Shown piece after piece: positions 7,978-16,487 of a stretch of DNA of 41,389 nt (the stretch's first letter is position 1; each line of letters begins with the position of its first letter). The notes under the pieces are model-generated. The model worked only from the letters and a program-made list of their open reading frames with translations. It was not told the origin of the DNA and did no database searches. The translations under genes were made by a program, and so were the position numbers. Origin of the DNA: Labilithrix sp. (GTDB taxonomy: Bacteria; Myxococcota_A; Polyangia; Polyangiales; Polyangiaceae); assembly GCA_019637175.1 (NCBI GenBank), contig JAHBWD010000072.1, forward strand, positions 1 to 41,389, given 5' to 3'.

Positions 7978-9839
7978 AACCGCAGCGTGAGCTCGACGCG
8001 GCCGCCGCTGAACGCGGGGAACATGCGGCAGATGCCGCTGACGCAGCGGAGACCGCCGCGGTTCTGCCCCGCGTACACGCGGATGTTCGACTGGCTGTTG
8101 AAGCGATAGAGCACGCCGCCGTTGAAGTAGATCTCCGGCAGCCCGATCAGCGTCGTGTACTCGATCGCCTGCGAGATGATCCAGCTCGGCGCGACCTTGA
8201 GCGCGTTCTGGTGCTCGCCTTGCACCCACGGCTCGCCTTCGAACGACGTCGTGCTGCGGACGTTCTCGCCCTCTTGCACGCGGAGGCGATGCCGGCCTGC
8301 GAACTCGATCGCATAGGGGCCGCTGATGTACTGCGTGATCGAGTACTGACCGGCGAGCTCGCGGTAGTACGGATCGCCGCTCTCCTTCACGTCGTGGCGC
8401 GCGGTCACGTTGATGAAGGCGATCGAGCGATCGTTGTCCCATCGCCACTCGACGCCCGCGCTCACGTCGGTGACGTGCGTCGTCGTGTCGTCTTTGTTGG
8501 CGGCGGTGCTCCGCCCGAGGCGATCGCACTCGCCTCCGGGCACCTCGCTGCGCGTCTGGAAGTAGCCGAACGTGGCGTAGGCGAGGAACGTCGGGGTGAA
8601 GCGGTAGTCGAACCGGTCGCGGCCGCCGGTGACGCACGCGTTGAAGAAGCCGAACATCACGTCGCTGATGACGGGCTCCGCGGTCGGCGGCGCCGAGTAC
8701 GCGATGTTGCTGAACGCCGAGGCGCGCGACGCGTTCACCGACGCGGCGAGCGGATAGTAGTTCCGGTAGCTCTTGACCTCGAGGGTGTTCGTGACCGCCC
8801 CGCCGGTCGTGACGAGCGACCCGTAGAGCGCGTTGCCGTCGAGGTGCGCTTGGTTCGGCAGCTCGGGCTCGCGCTTCTGCATCGAGGCCTCGAGGTAGAA
8901 GTTGCCGTGGCCCCAGAGGTTCGGCACCTCGAGCGTCTGGCTCGCGTTGATCGTGTGGCTCGACTTGATGACCGGGCCGAGCTTCGGCAGCGTCCCGAGG
9001 AAGTTCTCGCGATCGAGGCCCTCGCAGGTGCCGATCGGCGCGTCGAAGAAGTCGTCGCGGATGGTGCCGTCGGGCTCGTAGCGGTACGGCGCGCAGCGCG
9101 AGAGCATCACGAAGTTCGTCGACGAAACGACGGCGAGCCCGCGCCCCGCCGTGATCGACGCGCCGAGGATGCGATCGTTGCCGAAGAGCGGCTGCGCGCC
9201 GAGCCTGTCGCCCGCGACGGGCTTCGGGAGGAAGAGCGCGCGCCCCGTCGGCTCGTCGACGCGCGTCGGGTTCGCGAGCCCGGCGACGAGCGTCGCGCTC
9301 ACGATGTCTTTCGTGGCGACGACCTTGCCGCCGAAGAGCGTCGTGTCGATGCCGAGCTCGTCGACCTTGCGCATCGAGAGCACGAGGCCGCGGCCGAACT
9401 GCACGTAGGCGTCGCCTGCGGTGAGCTCGATGCCCTCGCTCTTGTAGGTGAGAAAGAGCTTCGCGGGATAGATCGCGTCGCGATAGCGAGACGCGCCGTC
9501 GATGGCCGCGTTGCGCGCGAGCTGGGGATCGGGAAAGCTCCGATCCTCGGGGCGGAGAGCGTAGATCGACGAGTCGATGCGCGCGCCGAGCGTCAGCTTC
9601 TTCCAGCCGAGGACGAGGTTCAGGCGGTTGAGGAACGCGAAGTAGCCCTGCGCGTTCGGGTCTTCGCCTTCGCGCGCCTCGAAGCGCTGCGACACGACGG
9701 CGGTCTCGGTGATGTCGAGCGACACCGGGCTGCCGGCGACCTTCGGGAGATCGACCGCGCGCGCTTCGCTCGGGACGAGAACGAGGACCGTCGCGGCCGC
9801 CGCCGCGCTCACTGCCCACCGATGCCGCGCAGCCACCAT
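7974..9839 (-). CDS. Outer-membrane beta-barrel protein, DUF6029-like
   Basis: 621 residues with a signal peptide (cleavage likely after SEARA). The mature protein alternates short amphipathic strands with polar turns throughout (for example WKKLTLGARIDSSIYAL, VELTLRF at the end) and finishes in Phe, the usual C-terminal residue of outer-membrane barrels. The length and the early FLNRLNLVLGWKKLTLG and FGRGLVLSMRK segments recall the DUF6029 family, whose function is unknown. It lies 96 bases downstream of two thioredoxin-fold lipoprotein genes on the same strand, so I infer co-transcription and a shared envelope role. Alternative: another porin-like or alginate-export-like barrel; the barrel call is safer than the family call. 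Confidence 0.75.
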   Translation of the reverse strand: MVAARHRWAVSAAAAATVLVLVPSEARAVDLPKVAGSPVSLDITETAVVSQRFEAREGEDPNAQGYFAFLNRLNLVLGWKKLTLGARIDSSIYALRPEDRSFPDPQLARNAAIDGASRYRDAIYPAKLFLTYKSEGIELTAGDAYVQFGRGLVLSMRKVDELGIDTTLFGGKVVATKDIVSATLVAGLANPTRVDEPTGRALFLPKPVAGDRLGAQPLFGNDRILGASITAGRGLAVVSSTNFVMLSRCAPYRYEPDGTIRDDFFDAPIGTCEGLDRENFLGTLPKLGPVIKSSHTINASQTLEVPNLWGHGNFYLEASMQKREPELPNQAHLDGNALYGSLVTTGGAVTNTLEVKSYRNYYPLAASVNASRASAFSNIAYSAPPTAEPVISDVMFGFFNACVTGGRDRFDYRFTPTFLAYATFGYFQTRSEVPGGECDRLGRSTAANKDDTTTHVTDVSAGVEWRWDNDRSIAFINVTARHDVKESGDPYYRELAGQYSITQYISGPYAIEFAGRHRLRVQEGENVRSTTSFEGEPWVQGEHQNALKVAPSWIISQAIEYTTLIGLPEIYFNGGVLYRFNSQSNIRVYAGQNRGGLRCVSGICRMFPAFSGGRVELTLRF

Positions 9840-9935
9840 GGTGTCGGAGCCGCGCTCGGGCGCGGACCACGCCTCATTTACTGCGCGGCGCGGGCCCCGT
9901 CGAGTGGGTCTTCCAGAGGGGGCAGATTGCGGGGC

Positions 9936-10487
9936 TTACTGAGGCGTGCCCGCGAGGAGGTTCTCGATGTCCTTCGCGAGGAACTCCTCGTCGCCCGGGT
10001 TGTAGCCCTCGCGGATCTTCGCGATCCTGCCCTGCTTGTCGATGAGCACCGAGAGCGGCGCCGACTTCTTCGGGTTGTAGAGCGAAGCGATGCGCGAGTC
10101 TTCGTCGAGGAGGACGGGGAAGTTGAGCTGGTTGCGCTTGGCGAACGCGGCGACGTTGGCGACCGTTTCGGGGCCGTCCATCGCGACGCCGAGGACGACG
10201 AAGCCCCTCGCCTTGTTCGCCTCGTAGAGGCGGCGCAAGTGCGGGAACTCGGCGACGCAGGGCTCGCACCAGCTCGCGCAGAAGTTGAGGAGGATCGCCT
10301 GCTTGCCGAGGTAGTCGCCGAGGCGGACGTTCTTGCCCTCGCTGTCGCGCGCGGTGAAGTCGGACGCGGCCGCGCCGGCGCCCGACGAGCCGGACGTCGG
10401 CGTGCTGGCGCCGGGCCCGGTCGCTTCGGGTCCGCAGCCGGCGGCGAGCGCGGCCGCGGCCGCGAGGATGACGAGCGCGCGCTTCAC
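9936..10487 (-). CDS. TlpA-family thiol-disulfide lipoprotein
   Basis: 183 residues. Lipobox LAAGC (C18) and a short Gly/Ser/Thr linker are followed by a complete TlpA/ResA-like thioredoxin fold: active site WCEPC (C74, C77), the central insert with VLGVAMDG, and cis-Pro in KSAPLSVLID (P144). Such proteins reduce or oxidise disulfides outside the cytoplasm. The GTG start overlaps the stop of the upstream redoxin gene (GTGA, 10484-10487), indicating translational coupling. The outer-membrane barrel gene follows. The redox direction cannot be told from sequence; no CcdA/DsbD partner is in the window. Confidence 0.9.
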   Translation of the reverse strand: MKRALVILAAAAALAAGCGPEATGPGASTPTSGSSGAGAAASDFTARDSEGKNVRLGDYLGKQAILLNFCASWCEPCVAEFPHLRRLYEANKARGFVVLGVAMDGPETVANVAAFAKRNQLNFPVLLDEDSRIASLYNPKKSAPLSVLIDKQGRIAKIREGYNPGDEEFLAKDIENLLAGTPQ

Positions 10488-11194
10488 TGGGGCTTCGGCA
10501 GCGAGCCGTCGGCCATCTTGCCGAGCCAGCGGTCGAGATCAGCGAGGATCTTCTTGGGATCCGTCGTGGCGCCGACGCCCGAGGAGAGGATCTCCATCGT
10601 GCGCGCGTCGATGTCGGCGTTCCAGGGGAGCGCGGCCGCGTCGTAGAACGGGCCGAAGTTCTTGTTCCCCGGATCGAGCACGTGGGTGTAGGGCGCCTTG
10701 AACTGCGCGATCCAGGCGTCGAGATCGGCCGACGTCGCCGGCGTGCCCTGGATCTTGCCCTCGGCGAGGCTCATCACCCAGACGACCTTGCGGCTGTCGA
10801 GCTCCGCCTTGAGCGGCGTCACCGCCTTCGTCTCTTCCTTGCAGTAGATGCACCAGGAGCCCGAGGCCTGAAGGTGAATCAGCCTCACGCGCTCGCCCGT
10901 CGGATCGAAGAAGTTCGCGAGCGAGATCGGCTGCAAGCCCTGCGAGCGATCCCCGTTGGGATACCCGTAGAACTTGTAGTTGATCATCTTGTTGCCCGGG
11001 CGATCGCCCTGGCGCGGGTTCGTTCCGAGGTTGTCGGTCGGATACGGAACGCCGTCGGGGTTCGTGTCGGGGGCGTTGATCGCCTCGCCCTCACCCTCGA
11101 TCCCGCGGTCTTGTTCCGGGTTGGCGGGCCCGGATGACGAGCACGCGACGGCAGCGAGGACCAACGGAGCGAGGAAAAATCGGGCGATCTTCAT
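10484..11194 (-). CDS. Thioredoxin-fold (redoxin-like) lipoprotein
   Basis: 236 residues, predicted lipoprotein (VAC, C18). A long linker of about 70 residues (INAPDTNPDG, YPNGDRSQG) precedes a thioredoxin-like domain with GSWCIYCKEE (W114, C115, C118). The last part (AALPWNADIDARTMEIL) looks like the alkyl-hydroperoxide-reductase/thioredoxin group rather than classic TlpA. ATG 11194 has GAGG seven bases upstream, one of the few clear ribosome-binding sites in the window. First gene of a likely three-gene unit with the TlpA lipoprotein (4-base overlap) and the barrel protein. Two different CxxC lipoproteins in tandem may form a relay; this is inference. Confidence 0.85.
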   Translation of the reverse strand: MKIARFFLAPLVLAAVACSSSGPANPEQDRGIEGEGEAINAPDTNPDGVPYPTDNLGTNPRQGDRPGNKMINYKFYGYPNGDRSQGLQPISLANFFDPTGERVRLIHLQASGSWCIYCKEETKAVTPLKAELDSRKVVWVMSLAEGKIQGTPATSADLDAWIAQFKAPYTHVLDPGNKNFGPFYDAAALPWNADIDARTMEILSSGVGATTDPKKILADLDRWLGKMADGSLPKPQ

Positions 11195-11330
11195 ACGGAC
11201 ACCTCGAGGACGGGACCGGCGTAACGCGCGTGCGGCTGGGCAGGGTACTTGCGCAGGCTGGGCCGTCAAGCGGCCCCAGACTCATTTCTTGTCCAATACG
11301 CGTCCGTTCGTCAAATGGTCGCAGCCCGGC

Positions 11331-11364
11331 GGGGGCAGATCACCCCCCGGGGGGATCTGCCCCC
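11331..11364. repeat. Long GC-rich inverted repeat between divergent genes
   Basis: Arms GGGGGCAGATC (11331-11341) and GATCTGCCCCC (11354-11364) are perfectly complementary over 11 bp. The 12 bases between them (A, six C, five G) can pair further, giving a near-continuous hairpin with a single bulged A. It sits 72 bases before ATG 11437, in a region between divergent genes, so it is not an ordinary terminator. It has no T-tract. It could act in the 5' leader of the lipoprotein gene or as a protein site. Confidence 0.6.
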
Positions 11365-11436
11365 CGCGAATCTCCCGCACATCTCGCGTGTCTCCACCGC
11401 TTGTCTCCGTCCGGGCTCGGCGGTAAACGCCCACCC

Positions 11437-12624
11437 ATGAAGTCGCTTTTGCTGACGGCGCCGCTTGCCGCCGCGCTGGCTGCGGTCGCCGTGCTCACGC
11501 TGCTCGCGCCCGCCTGCTCCTCGTACAACGCGACCGGGCCGGCGCCGTGCGAGGACGCGAAGTGCGCGCCGGGCAACAAGTGCCTTCCTTATGGCGGCGA
11601 GACGAGGTGCAGGAAGACCTGCACGAGCAACACCGAGCCGGCGACGAGCTGCCCCTTCGGCTTCACGTGCCTCGCCGACGGTGGCGCCACCTTCTGCGTG
11701 AAGGACACGCCGTCGACCGTCCCCGCGACCTGCACGAAAGCGCCCGACGGCGACCAGCGCACGCTCTGCGGACCGAACGAGAAGATGACCGCGTACCTCT
11801 GCACGCCGGAGGATCCTCCCTACGGCTGCCTCCAGGGCAAGAGCGGCTCGTTCTGCTGCCCCGAGGAGATCACCAAGGCGCCCAAGGGGCAGTGGGGCGC
11901 GGCCTGCCCCGCGCCGGGCGGGTTCGAAGACAACCCCGAGTGCGACACCGCGCAGGGCTTCTTCTGCTACGGCACCGAGCCCACCGACGGCGCGTCGTAC
12001 TGCACGCGCTTCAACTGCGCGAGCGATCGGAACTGCGCGGCGGGCTTCACGTGTCAGGCGGTGAACGTCGCGCCGAACGTCACGACGGCGCAGCGCACGA
12101 TCCGCGAGGTCCACAACGTCTGCGTGAAGCGCGACTACTGCGCGTCGTGCACGAGCGACGTCGACTGCCCTCCGCTCAACGGCCTTCCGCAGCGCTGCAC
12201 GACCGACGACGACGGCAAGGGCTTCTGCGCGCCGACGTGCCAGAAGAGCGAGAACTGCCCGTTCGACGCGAAGTGCGTCGACGTCGGGATCGGCGAGAAT
12301 ACCTGCTACCCGCGCGCGGGCCGCTGCGTCGGCGACGGCTCGCTCTGCTCGCCGTGCCGCTCCGACGCGGATTGCGGCGACGACGGCGCCTGCGTGCAGG
12401 GTCAGTACACGACCGAGAAGTCGTGCGCGAAGAAGTCGGCGATCCCGTGCAAAGCGGGCGCGTCGCCCGGCACCGACTTCGAGTGCCCCGCGGCGGCCGG
12501 TGCGCCGAAGCCCATCGTTCGCTGCCTCGGCACGGTCTTCGATCAGGTCCCGCTCAACTACTGCCACGGCCTCTACGCGTTCGGCGAGTCCGCCGACGTC
12601 GGCTGCTGGACGCCCGCGCGCTGA
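11437..12624 (+). CDS. Cysteine-rich secreted lipoprotein
   Basis: 395 residues. The signal peptide ends in LAPAC (C27). The mature part is packed with Cys in short repeats of the form CxxDxDCxxG and GxxCxxGxxC (for example CRSDADCGDDGACVQG, CTSDVDCPP, CASDRNCAAGFTC). These resemble the disulfide-rich Dickkopf/EGF-like repeats common in Polyangiales lipoproteins. No catalytic motif is visible; a surface structural or adhesive role is a guess. The start is preceded by TAAACG seven bases away, which is close to but not a full TANNNT. The 3' end overlaps the convergent membrane-protein gene by 52 bases. Confidence 0.85.
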   Translation: MKSLLLTAPLAAALAAVAVLTLLAPACSSYNATGPAPCEDAKCAPGNKCLPYGGETRCRKTCTSNTEPATSCPFGFTCLADGGATFCVKDTPSTVPATCTKAPDGDQRTLCGPNEKMTAYLCTPEDPPYGCLQGKSGSFCCPEEITKAPKGQWGAACPAPGGFEDNPECDTAQGFFCYGTEPTDGASYCTRFNCASDRNCAAGFTCQAVNVAPNVTTAQRTIREVHNVCVKRDYCASCTSDVDCPPLNGLPQRCTTDDDGKGFCAPTCQKSENCPFDAKCVDVGIGENTCYPRAGRCVGDGSLCSPCRSDADCGDDGACVQGQYTTEKSCAKKSAIPCKAGASPGTDFECPAAAGAPKPIVRCLGTVFDQVPLNYCHGLYAFGESADVGCWTPAR

Positions 12625-13625
12625 GCGACGAGCGCGGACCACATCGAGCGGTCGTCGACCATCGCGAGCATCGCCCACTGCGCCGCCGCGGTGACGGCGA
12701 GCGCCTGGAGCGGTACGTCGAACGCGCCGTGAGAGAGGAGCGCGAGCGCGAGCGCGGCGAGCACGGCGGGAGGCTGCGCGCGCTGCACGAGCGCGACGAG
12801 CGCGAGCAGGATCGACGCGGGCACGAGGAACGCCGCGATGCTCGAGAGCCCGAGCGGCAGCGGCACCGCCGCATGCGAGAGCGATCCGCGCAAGACCGCC
12901 TGCACCGCGGAGGGAGGCGAGTCGCTCCACTCTTTGGCCGCGACGTACGTGACGACGAACGCGAGGACGACCGCCGCGTTCGCGAGCAGGCGCCCGCGCC
13001 AAGGCGATCGCGTCCCGAGCCACGCCGCGCCGAGGAGCACCGCGAGCGCGTGGAGCACGACCGCGATCGTCGCGAGCGCGCGGCCCGTCTGATAGAGGCC
13101 GAGGCTCGCTTGCTCGCCCGCGAGCGCCGTGAGCTGCCACGCCGCGGGTCGGAGCAGGCCGGCGAGCGCGAGCATCGTCAGGATCGCCCCGATCGCGCGC
13201 GTGTGCGCCGCGCGAAGGGTCGTGATGCCCGCCGCGATCACGATGAAGCTCGTCACGATCGCGAGCGCGAGCGCCGCCATCGTGTGCAGGCGCTGCACCA
13301 CCGCCGGCGACGCGAGCGCGACGACCAGCCCCGAGGTCGCGACGACGCTCCCGCGTGAGCCGATCCCGATCTTGCGCACGCGCGCGAGCTCGAACGAGCC
13401 GCCGCAGATGAGCGCCACGAGGAGCGCCGCGAAGGTGTACCCGAGCGAAGCGGAGACGAGCTCGGTCACGTCCATCGCCTTCTGGGAGGCGACGCCGCGC
13501 ATGCCCGGCGCGACGATCACGCCGAAGATCTTGGCGAGCGCGCCGACGACCGCGGTGAGCACCAGCGTTCCGGCGGCCCACGCGACGCTCGGCGCCGCTT
13601 CTCTCTGAGCCGTGGTCTCCATCAT
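12573..13625 (-). CDS. Multi-pass integral membrane protein of unknown function
   Basis: 350 residues, about nine or ten hydrophobic helices with short loops and no large soluble domain. I recognise no family. The coding is genuine by its continuous hydrophobic pattern and usual codon use. Two ATGs are adjacent (13625, 13622). The gene lies 28 bases downstream of the TonB-like gene on the same strand and may be co-transcribed with it. Its last 52 bases are antisense to the end of the Cys-rich lipoprotein gene. No charged residues suggest a specific transporter; a roughly evenly spread set of helices could be a sensor or exporter subunit. Confidence 0.75.
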   Translation of the reverse strand: MMETTAQREAAPSVAWAAGTLVLTAVVGALAKIFGVIVAPGMRGVASQKAMDVTELVSASLGYTFAALLVALICGGSFELARVRKIGIGSRGSVVATSGLVVALASPAVVQRLHTMAALALAIVTSFIVIAAGITTLRAAHTRAIGAILTMLALAGLLRPAAWQLTALAGEQASLGLYQTGRALATIAVVLHALAVLLGAAWLGTRSPWRGRLLANAAVVLAFVVTYVAAKEWSDSPPSAVQAVLRGSLSHAAVPLPLGLSSIAAFLVPASILLALVALVQRAQPPAVLAALALALLSHGAFDVPLQALAVTAAAQWAMLAMVDDRSMWSALVAQRAGVQQPTSADSPNA

Positions 13626-13653
13626 CGGCCGGGAGCCCCGGAGACTATCACGC

Positions 13654-15393
13654 TCAGCCGCGGTGCTCGTGCCGGCGCGTGAGGTTGCCCTCGCGCTGCT
13701 CGTGGAGGTTCACGGGCGGGGGCGCGCCGCGCTCTTGCGGGCCCTTCGGCGCCGGCGCCGGCGGCTGTTGCTCTTCCGCCGGCCCCTTCGCCGGCGTGTT
13801 GAGGAGGAACGGGCGCGCGTGCATCGTGGAGCAGGCGAAGACCTCGTCGCGGTGGAACTCCCAGTGGAGGTAGACGTTGCCGTCGGTCGAGATGATCGCG
13901 CCCGGCGCGGGGCCGAAGGGCTGCGCGCGGTGGACGCTGTCGAGCGCCGCGATGTCGAAGGCGGTGATGCCGCTCGTCTTCACGATGCCGAGCTTCACGA
14001 TGCGGCCCTCTTTGGGGCTCACGACGATCTCGAGCCGCGTGATCAGCTTCGGCGAGTTGAGCGGGTGCGTCTTCGGCAGGTTGTCGAGCGATCCGAGGAA
14101 GCTGTCGGCGAAGAGCGGGTGGATGCGGTTGTGGATCGTGTTGAGGTACGACGCGAACGGCACCGCGGCGGTGTTGAGCGCGGTCTGGTTTCCCGGCTTG
14201 ACGCTCGAGACGTAGTTCTCGATGGCGTTGCGCCAGCGCTCGAAGTTCGACGCCGTCCACGAGCCGCGGTGCTCGCTCTTGCGCCGCTCGCCGTCGGCCT
14301 CGCGCTCCTTGCGGAGCTGATCCGATCCGACGACCGCGACGACGCCGGTCTGCGAGAGGTTCAGGTTCACTTGCCCCGGCCCGGGCTTGCCGCCGAGGCC
14401 GAGCCACTTCGTGTTGCCGGGCGTGTTCGGGACGACGGGCTTGTTCTGGTTGGTCGTGCCCGGCACCGGCTCGCTCGGCTTCTGCGCGGCGGGGTTCACC
14501 GGGGTGAACCAGCCGGCGCCGTGCTCCGACTGGACGATCTCGGGCGAGGGCGCGGGCGGCGTGCCCGGCGCGAGCTGCGGCGGCGTTTCTTTCTGCGTGA
14601 TCTGCGAGGGCGCGCGGCCGTCGCCTCCCGATCGCGGCGCGGCCTCCCGCGCCGGCGCCGTCACCGCCGCCGTCGCCTGCGGCTTCTCGATCGGCTTGGC
14701 GTCCTTCTGGACGTCGAACTCGGTGCCCTTCTCGCCCGGCGCGCGCTCCTTTTCGCCTTTGTGCTCGTCGCTGTCGGCGATCTTGGTGCGATCGCTGTCG
14801 CCCACGCGATCCCTCGGCCCCGCGGTCTTGTTCGCGCCCGGCGTGGGGTTGGGATCGTCTTGGTCGTGCGACGTCTGCGTCGCGACGCTCTCCTCGTCGA
14901 CGTGGTTCGCCTCGTCGCCGATGAACTTCGCGTTCGGGTTGTCTTCCTGCTTCGGCTCGACGTGCTGCCTCACCGCGATCCGTTTGTCGGCCTTGAGCGG
15001 CGTCTCATCGAGCTTTTTCAGCGGATCGTCTTCCTTCACGACGACCTTCACCTCCTGCTTCGGAGGCTCGACCTTCTTCGGCGGCTCGGGCGGCTTCGGC
15101 TGCTCCGGCTTCGGCGGCTCGACCTTCTTCTCCGGCACGGGCGGCGGCTTCGGCGGCTCGGGCGGCTCCTCTTCGTGGGGCTTGCCCTGATCGACGATCG
15201 CGACTTCGAACGTCTGCTCGGTGCTGCGCACCTTCTCGCGCGTCTTCGTCCCGAGCTGCGCGATGAACCGATGATCCTCTTTGGTCGTCTGGAGGTCCGA
15301 CGAGACCGCCGCGGTGCCGCCGCCGAAGATGAAATGGGCGCACACTGCCGCGCAGATCCAGAGAACGATCGGTATCTCGTGGTTGCGCGACAT
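13654..15393 (-). CDS. TonB-family energy-transducer-like protein
   Basis: 579 residues. One N-terminal membrane helix (about 8-25) precedes a long Pro/Lys/Glu-rich periplasmic spacer (PPEPPKPPP, PKPEQPKPPEPP). Next is a linker of about 250 residues and, near 430-520, a TonB C-terminal-like domain: ITRLEIVVSPKEGRIVKLGIVKTSG region, FDIAALDSV, PFGPAPG, GNVYLHWEF. About 60 further Pro/Gln-rich residues follow, which is unusual because TonB normally ends soon after this domain. TonB couples proton-motive force to outer-membrane receptors, but exbB/exbD are not in the window, so it may act with distant partners or as a TonB-like scaffold. The downstream membrane protein may be its partner. Confidence 0.82.
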   Translation of the reverse strand: MSRNHEIPIVLWICAAVCAHFIFGGGTAAVSSDLQTTKEDHRFIAQLGTKTREKVRSTEQTFEVAIVDQGKPHEEEPPEPPKPPPVPEKKVEPPKPEQPKPPEPPKKVEPPKQEVKVVVKEDDPLKKLDETPLKADKRIAVRQHVEPKQEDNPNAKFIGDEANHVDEESVATQTSHDQDDPNPTPGANKTAGPRDRVGDSDRTKIADSDEHKGEKERAPGEKGTEFDVQKDAKPIEKPQATAAVTAPAREAAPRSGGDGRAPSQITQKETPPQLAPGTPPAPSPEIVQSEHGAGWFTPVNPAAQKPSEPVPGTTNQNKPVVPNTPGNTKWLGLGGKPGPGQVNLNLSQTGVVAVVGSDQLRKEREADGERRKSEHRGSWTASNFERWRNAIENYVSSVKPGNQTALNTAAVPFASYLNTIHNRIHPLFADSFLGSLDNLPKTHPLNSPKLITRLEIVVSPKEGRIVKLGIVKTSGITAFDIAALDSVHRAQPFGPAPGAIISTDGNVYLHWEFHRDEVFACSTMHARPFLLNTPAKGPAEEQQPPAPAPKGPQERGAPPPVNLHEQREGNLTRRHEHRG

Positions 15394-15629
15394 TCGTTCC
15401 GGGCTCGATGGAGCAAAGTTGCGGCCGGGCCGCGACGAGGTCCAGACGCTTCACGCTAGCATCGCACGAGGGGCCCTTCCATCCACGGAACCTGCGTTTT
15501 TTCGAGCGGTTTGTCGCGTGAGGTCAGCCGTTAGACCGCAACGATCTACGCAGGATGCGGGGACCGAGGTCTCGCACCTCGTCCGGGTACGTCGATGTCG
15601 CACGAGGCGTCTCGCAACAGCCGGGCCGT

Positions 15630-16487
15630 TCAGTCTCCGTCCATGGCGAGCGTGCGGTGGTCGCCCGCGCCGATCTGGATCGCCGAAAGCTCGCGGTCGG
15701 AGCTGAGCTCGGACCAGAGGCCCCAAGCCCTCACCGTCCGCTCTAGGTACACGACGCGCTCGGCGCATCGCGCGATCGCTTGCAGGTTGTGCGTGACGAG
15801 GATCGCCGCGATGACGTCGCTCGCGCTGATCTCCGCCATCAGATCGATGATCGCCGCGCGACCGCCGACGTCGACGCCCGCGGTCGGCTCGTCGAGGATG
15901 AGCAGCGAGGGCTTGGTCGCGAGGGCGCGCGCGAGGAAGACGCGCTGGGTCTCGCCTCCGGAGAGATCGCGCATCTGCGCGTTGGCGAGCGCGCTCGCGC
16001 CGGTCTTCTCGAGCACGCCCATCGCGAGCTCGCGCTCGTCTTTCGAGATGCGGAGCGGCCAGCGCCCGCGCACGTTGGCGACGATCACCTCGAGCGGCGT
16101 CGCGGGGAAGTCGCGGTCGAACGCCTTGCGCTGCGGGACGTAGCCGATCTTCGATCGGCCCTTCTCGACGGTCTCGCCGTCGACGAGGATCGCCCCTGCG
16201 TCGGGCGTGAGGAGCCCGAGGATCGCCTTGAGCAGCGTGCTCTTGCCCGCGCCGTTCGGGCCGCACAAGCAGAGGAACTCGCCGACGGGGACGTAAAACG
16301 TCACGTCGTCGAGGACGACCTTGCTCCCGAAGCGCTTGCTCACGCCCTTCACGTCGAGCACGCGCGGCGCCTCTTCCGGCGGGAGCGTGCCGCGGAACGG
16401 CTCGCCCGAAGATCGAGACGGCAGGCGCGACGCGGGGCCGAGCGCGCCTTCGCTGCGCGCGGCCGAGCGCGGCGGCGCGTCGCTCAT
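15630..16487 (-). CDS. znuC: Zinc ABC transporter ATP-binding protein ZnuC
   Basis: 285 residues. ABC ATPase with Walker A GPNGAGKST (76-84, K82), Q-loop in YVPQR (Q119), signature LSGGE (175-179), Walker B LLILDEP (D199, E200) and switch His in VTHNL (H233). Sequence details (VPQRKAFDRDFP, LSGGETQRVFLARAL) match the Zn/Mn type ABC subfamily. An N-terminal extension of about 40 residues, rich in Ser/Arg/Pro, is not usual. ATG 16487 overlaps the znuA stop in ATGA (16484-16487), so the two are translationally coupled. The permease gene znuB is not next to them. The metal could be Zn or Mn; the His-rich partner favours Zn. Confidence 0.9.
   Translation of the reverse strand: MSDAPPRSAARSEGALGPASRLPSRSSGEPFRGTLPPEEAPRVLDVKGVSKRFGSKVVLDDVTFYVPVGEFLCLCGPNGAGKSTLLKAILGLLTPDAGAILVDGETVEKGRSKIGYVPQRKAFDRDFPATPLEVIVANVRGRWPLRISKDERELAMGVLEKTGASALANAQMRDLSGGETQRVFLARALATKPSLLILDEPTAGVDVGGRAAIIDLMAEISASDVIAAILVTHNLQAIARCAERVVYLERTVRAWGLWSELSSDRELSAIQIGAGDHRTLAMDGD

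Noticed and set aside
6895..9870. Very long Arg/Ala-rich open frames antisense or frame-shifted to real genes (for example 6895-9870 minus, 7785-10646 plus, 1249-3246 plus)
   Set aside because: They are by-products of high GC: low-complexity Arg/Ala/Pro text, no motifs, and they cover genes with clear family motifs in another frame.
15460..15560. T-run and hairpin-like bases after znuC, considered as a terminator
   Set aside because: On the strand of znuC the hairpin is followed by A, not T; on the other strand the T-run precedes the hairpin. I see no gene or RNA in 15394-15629.
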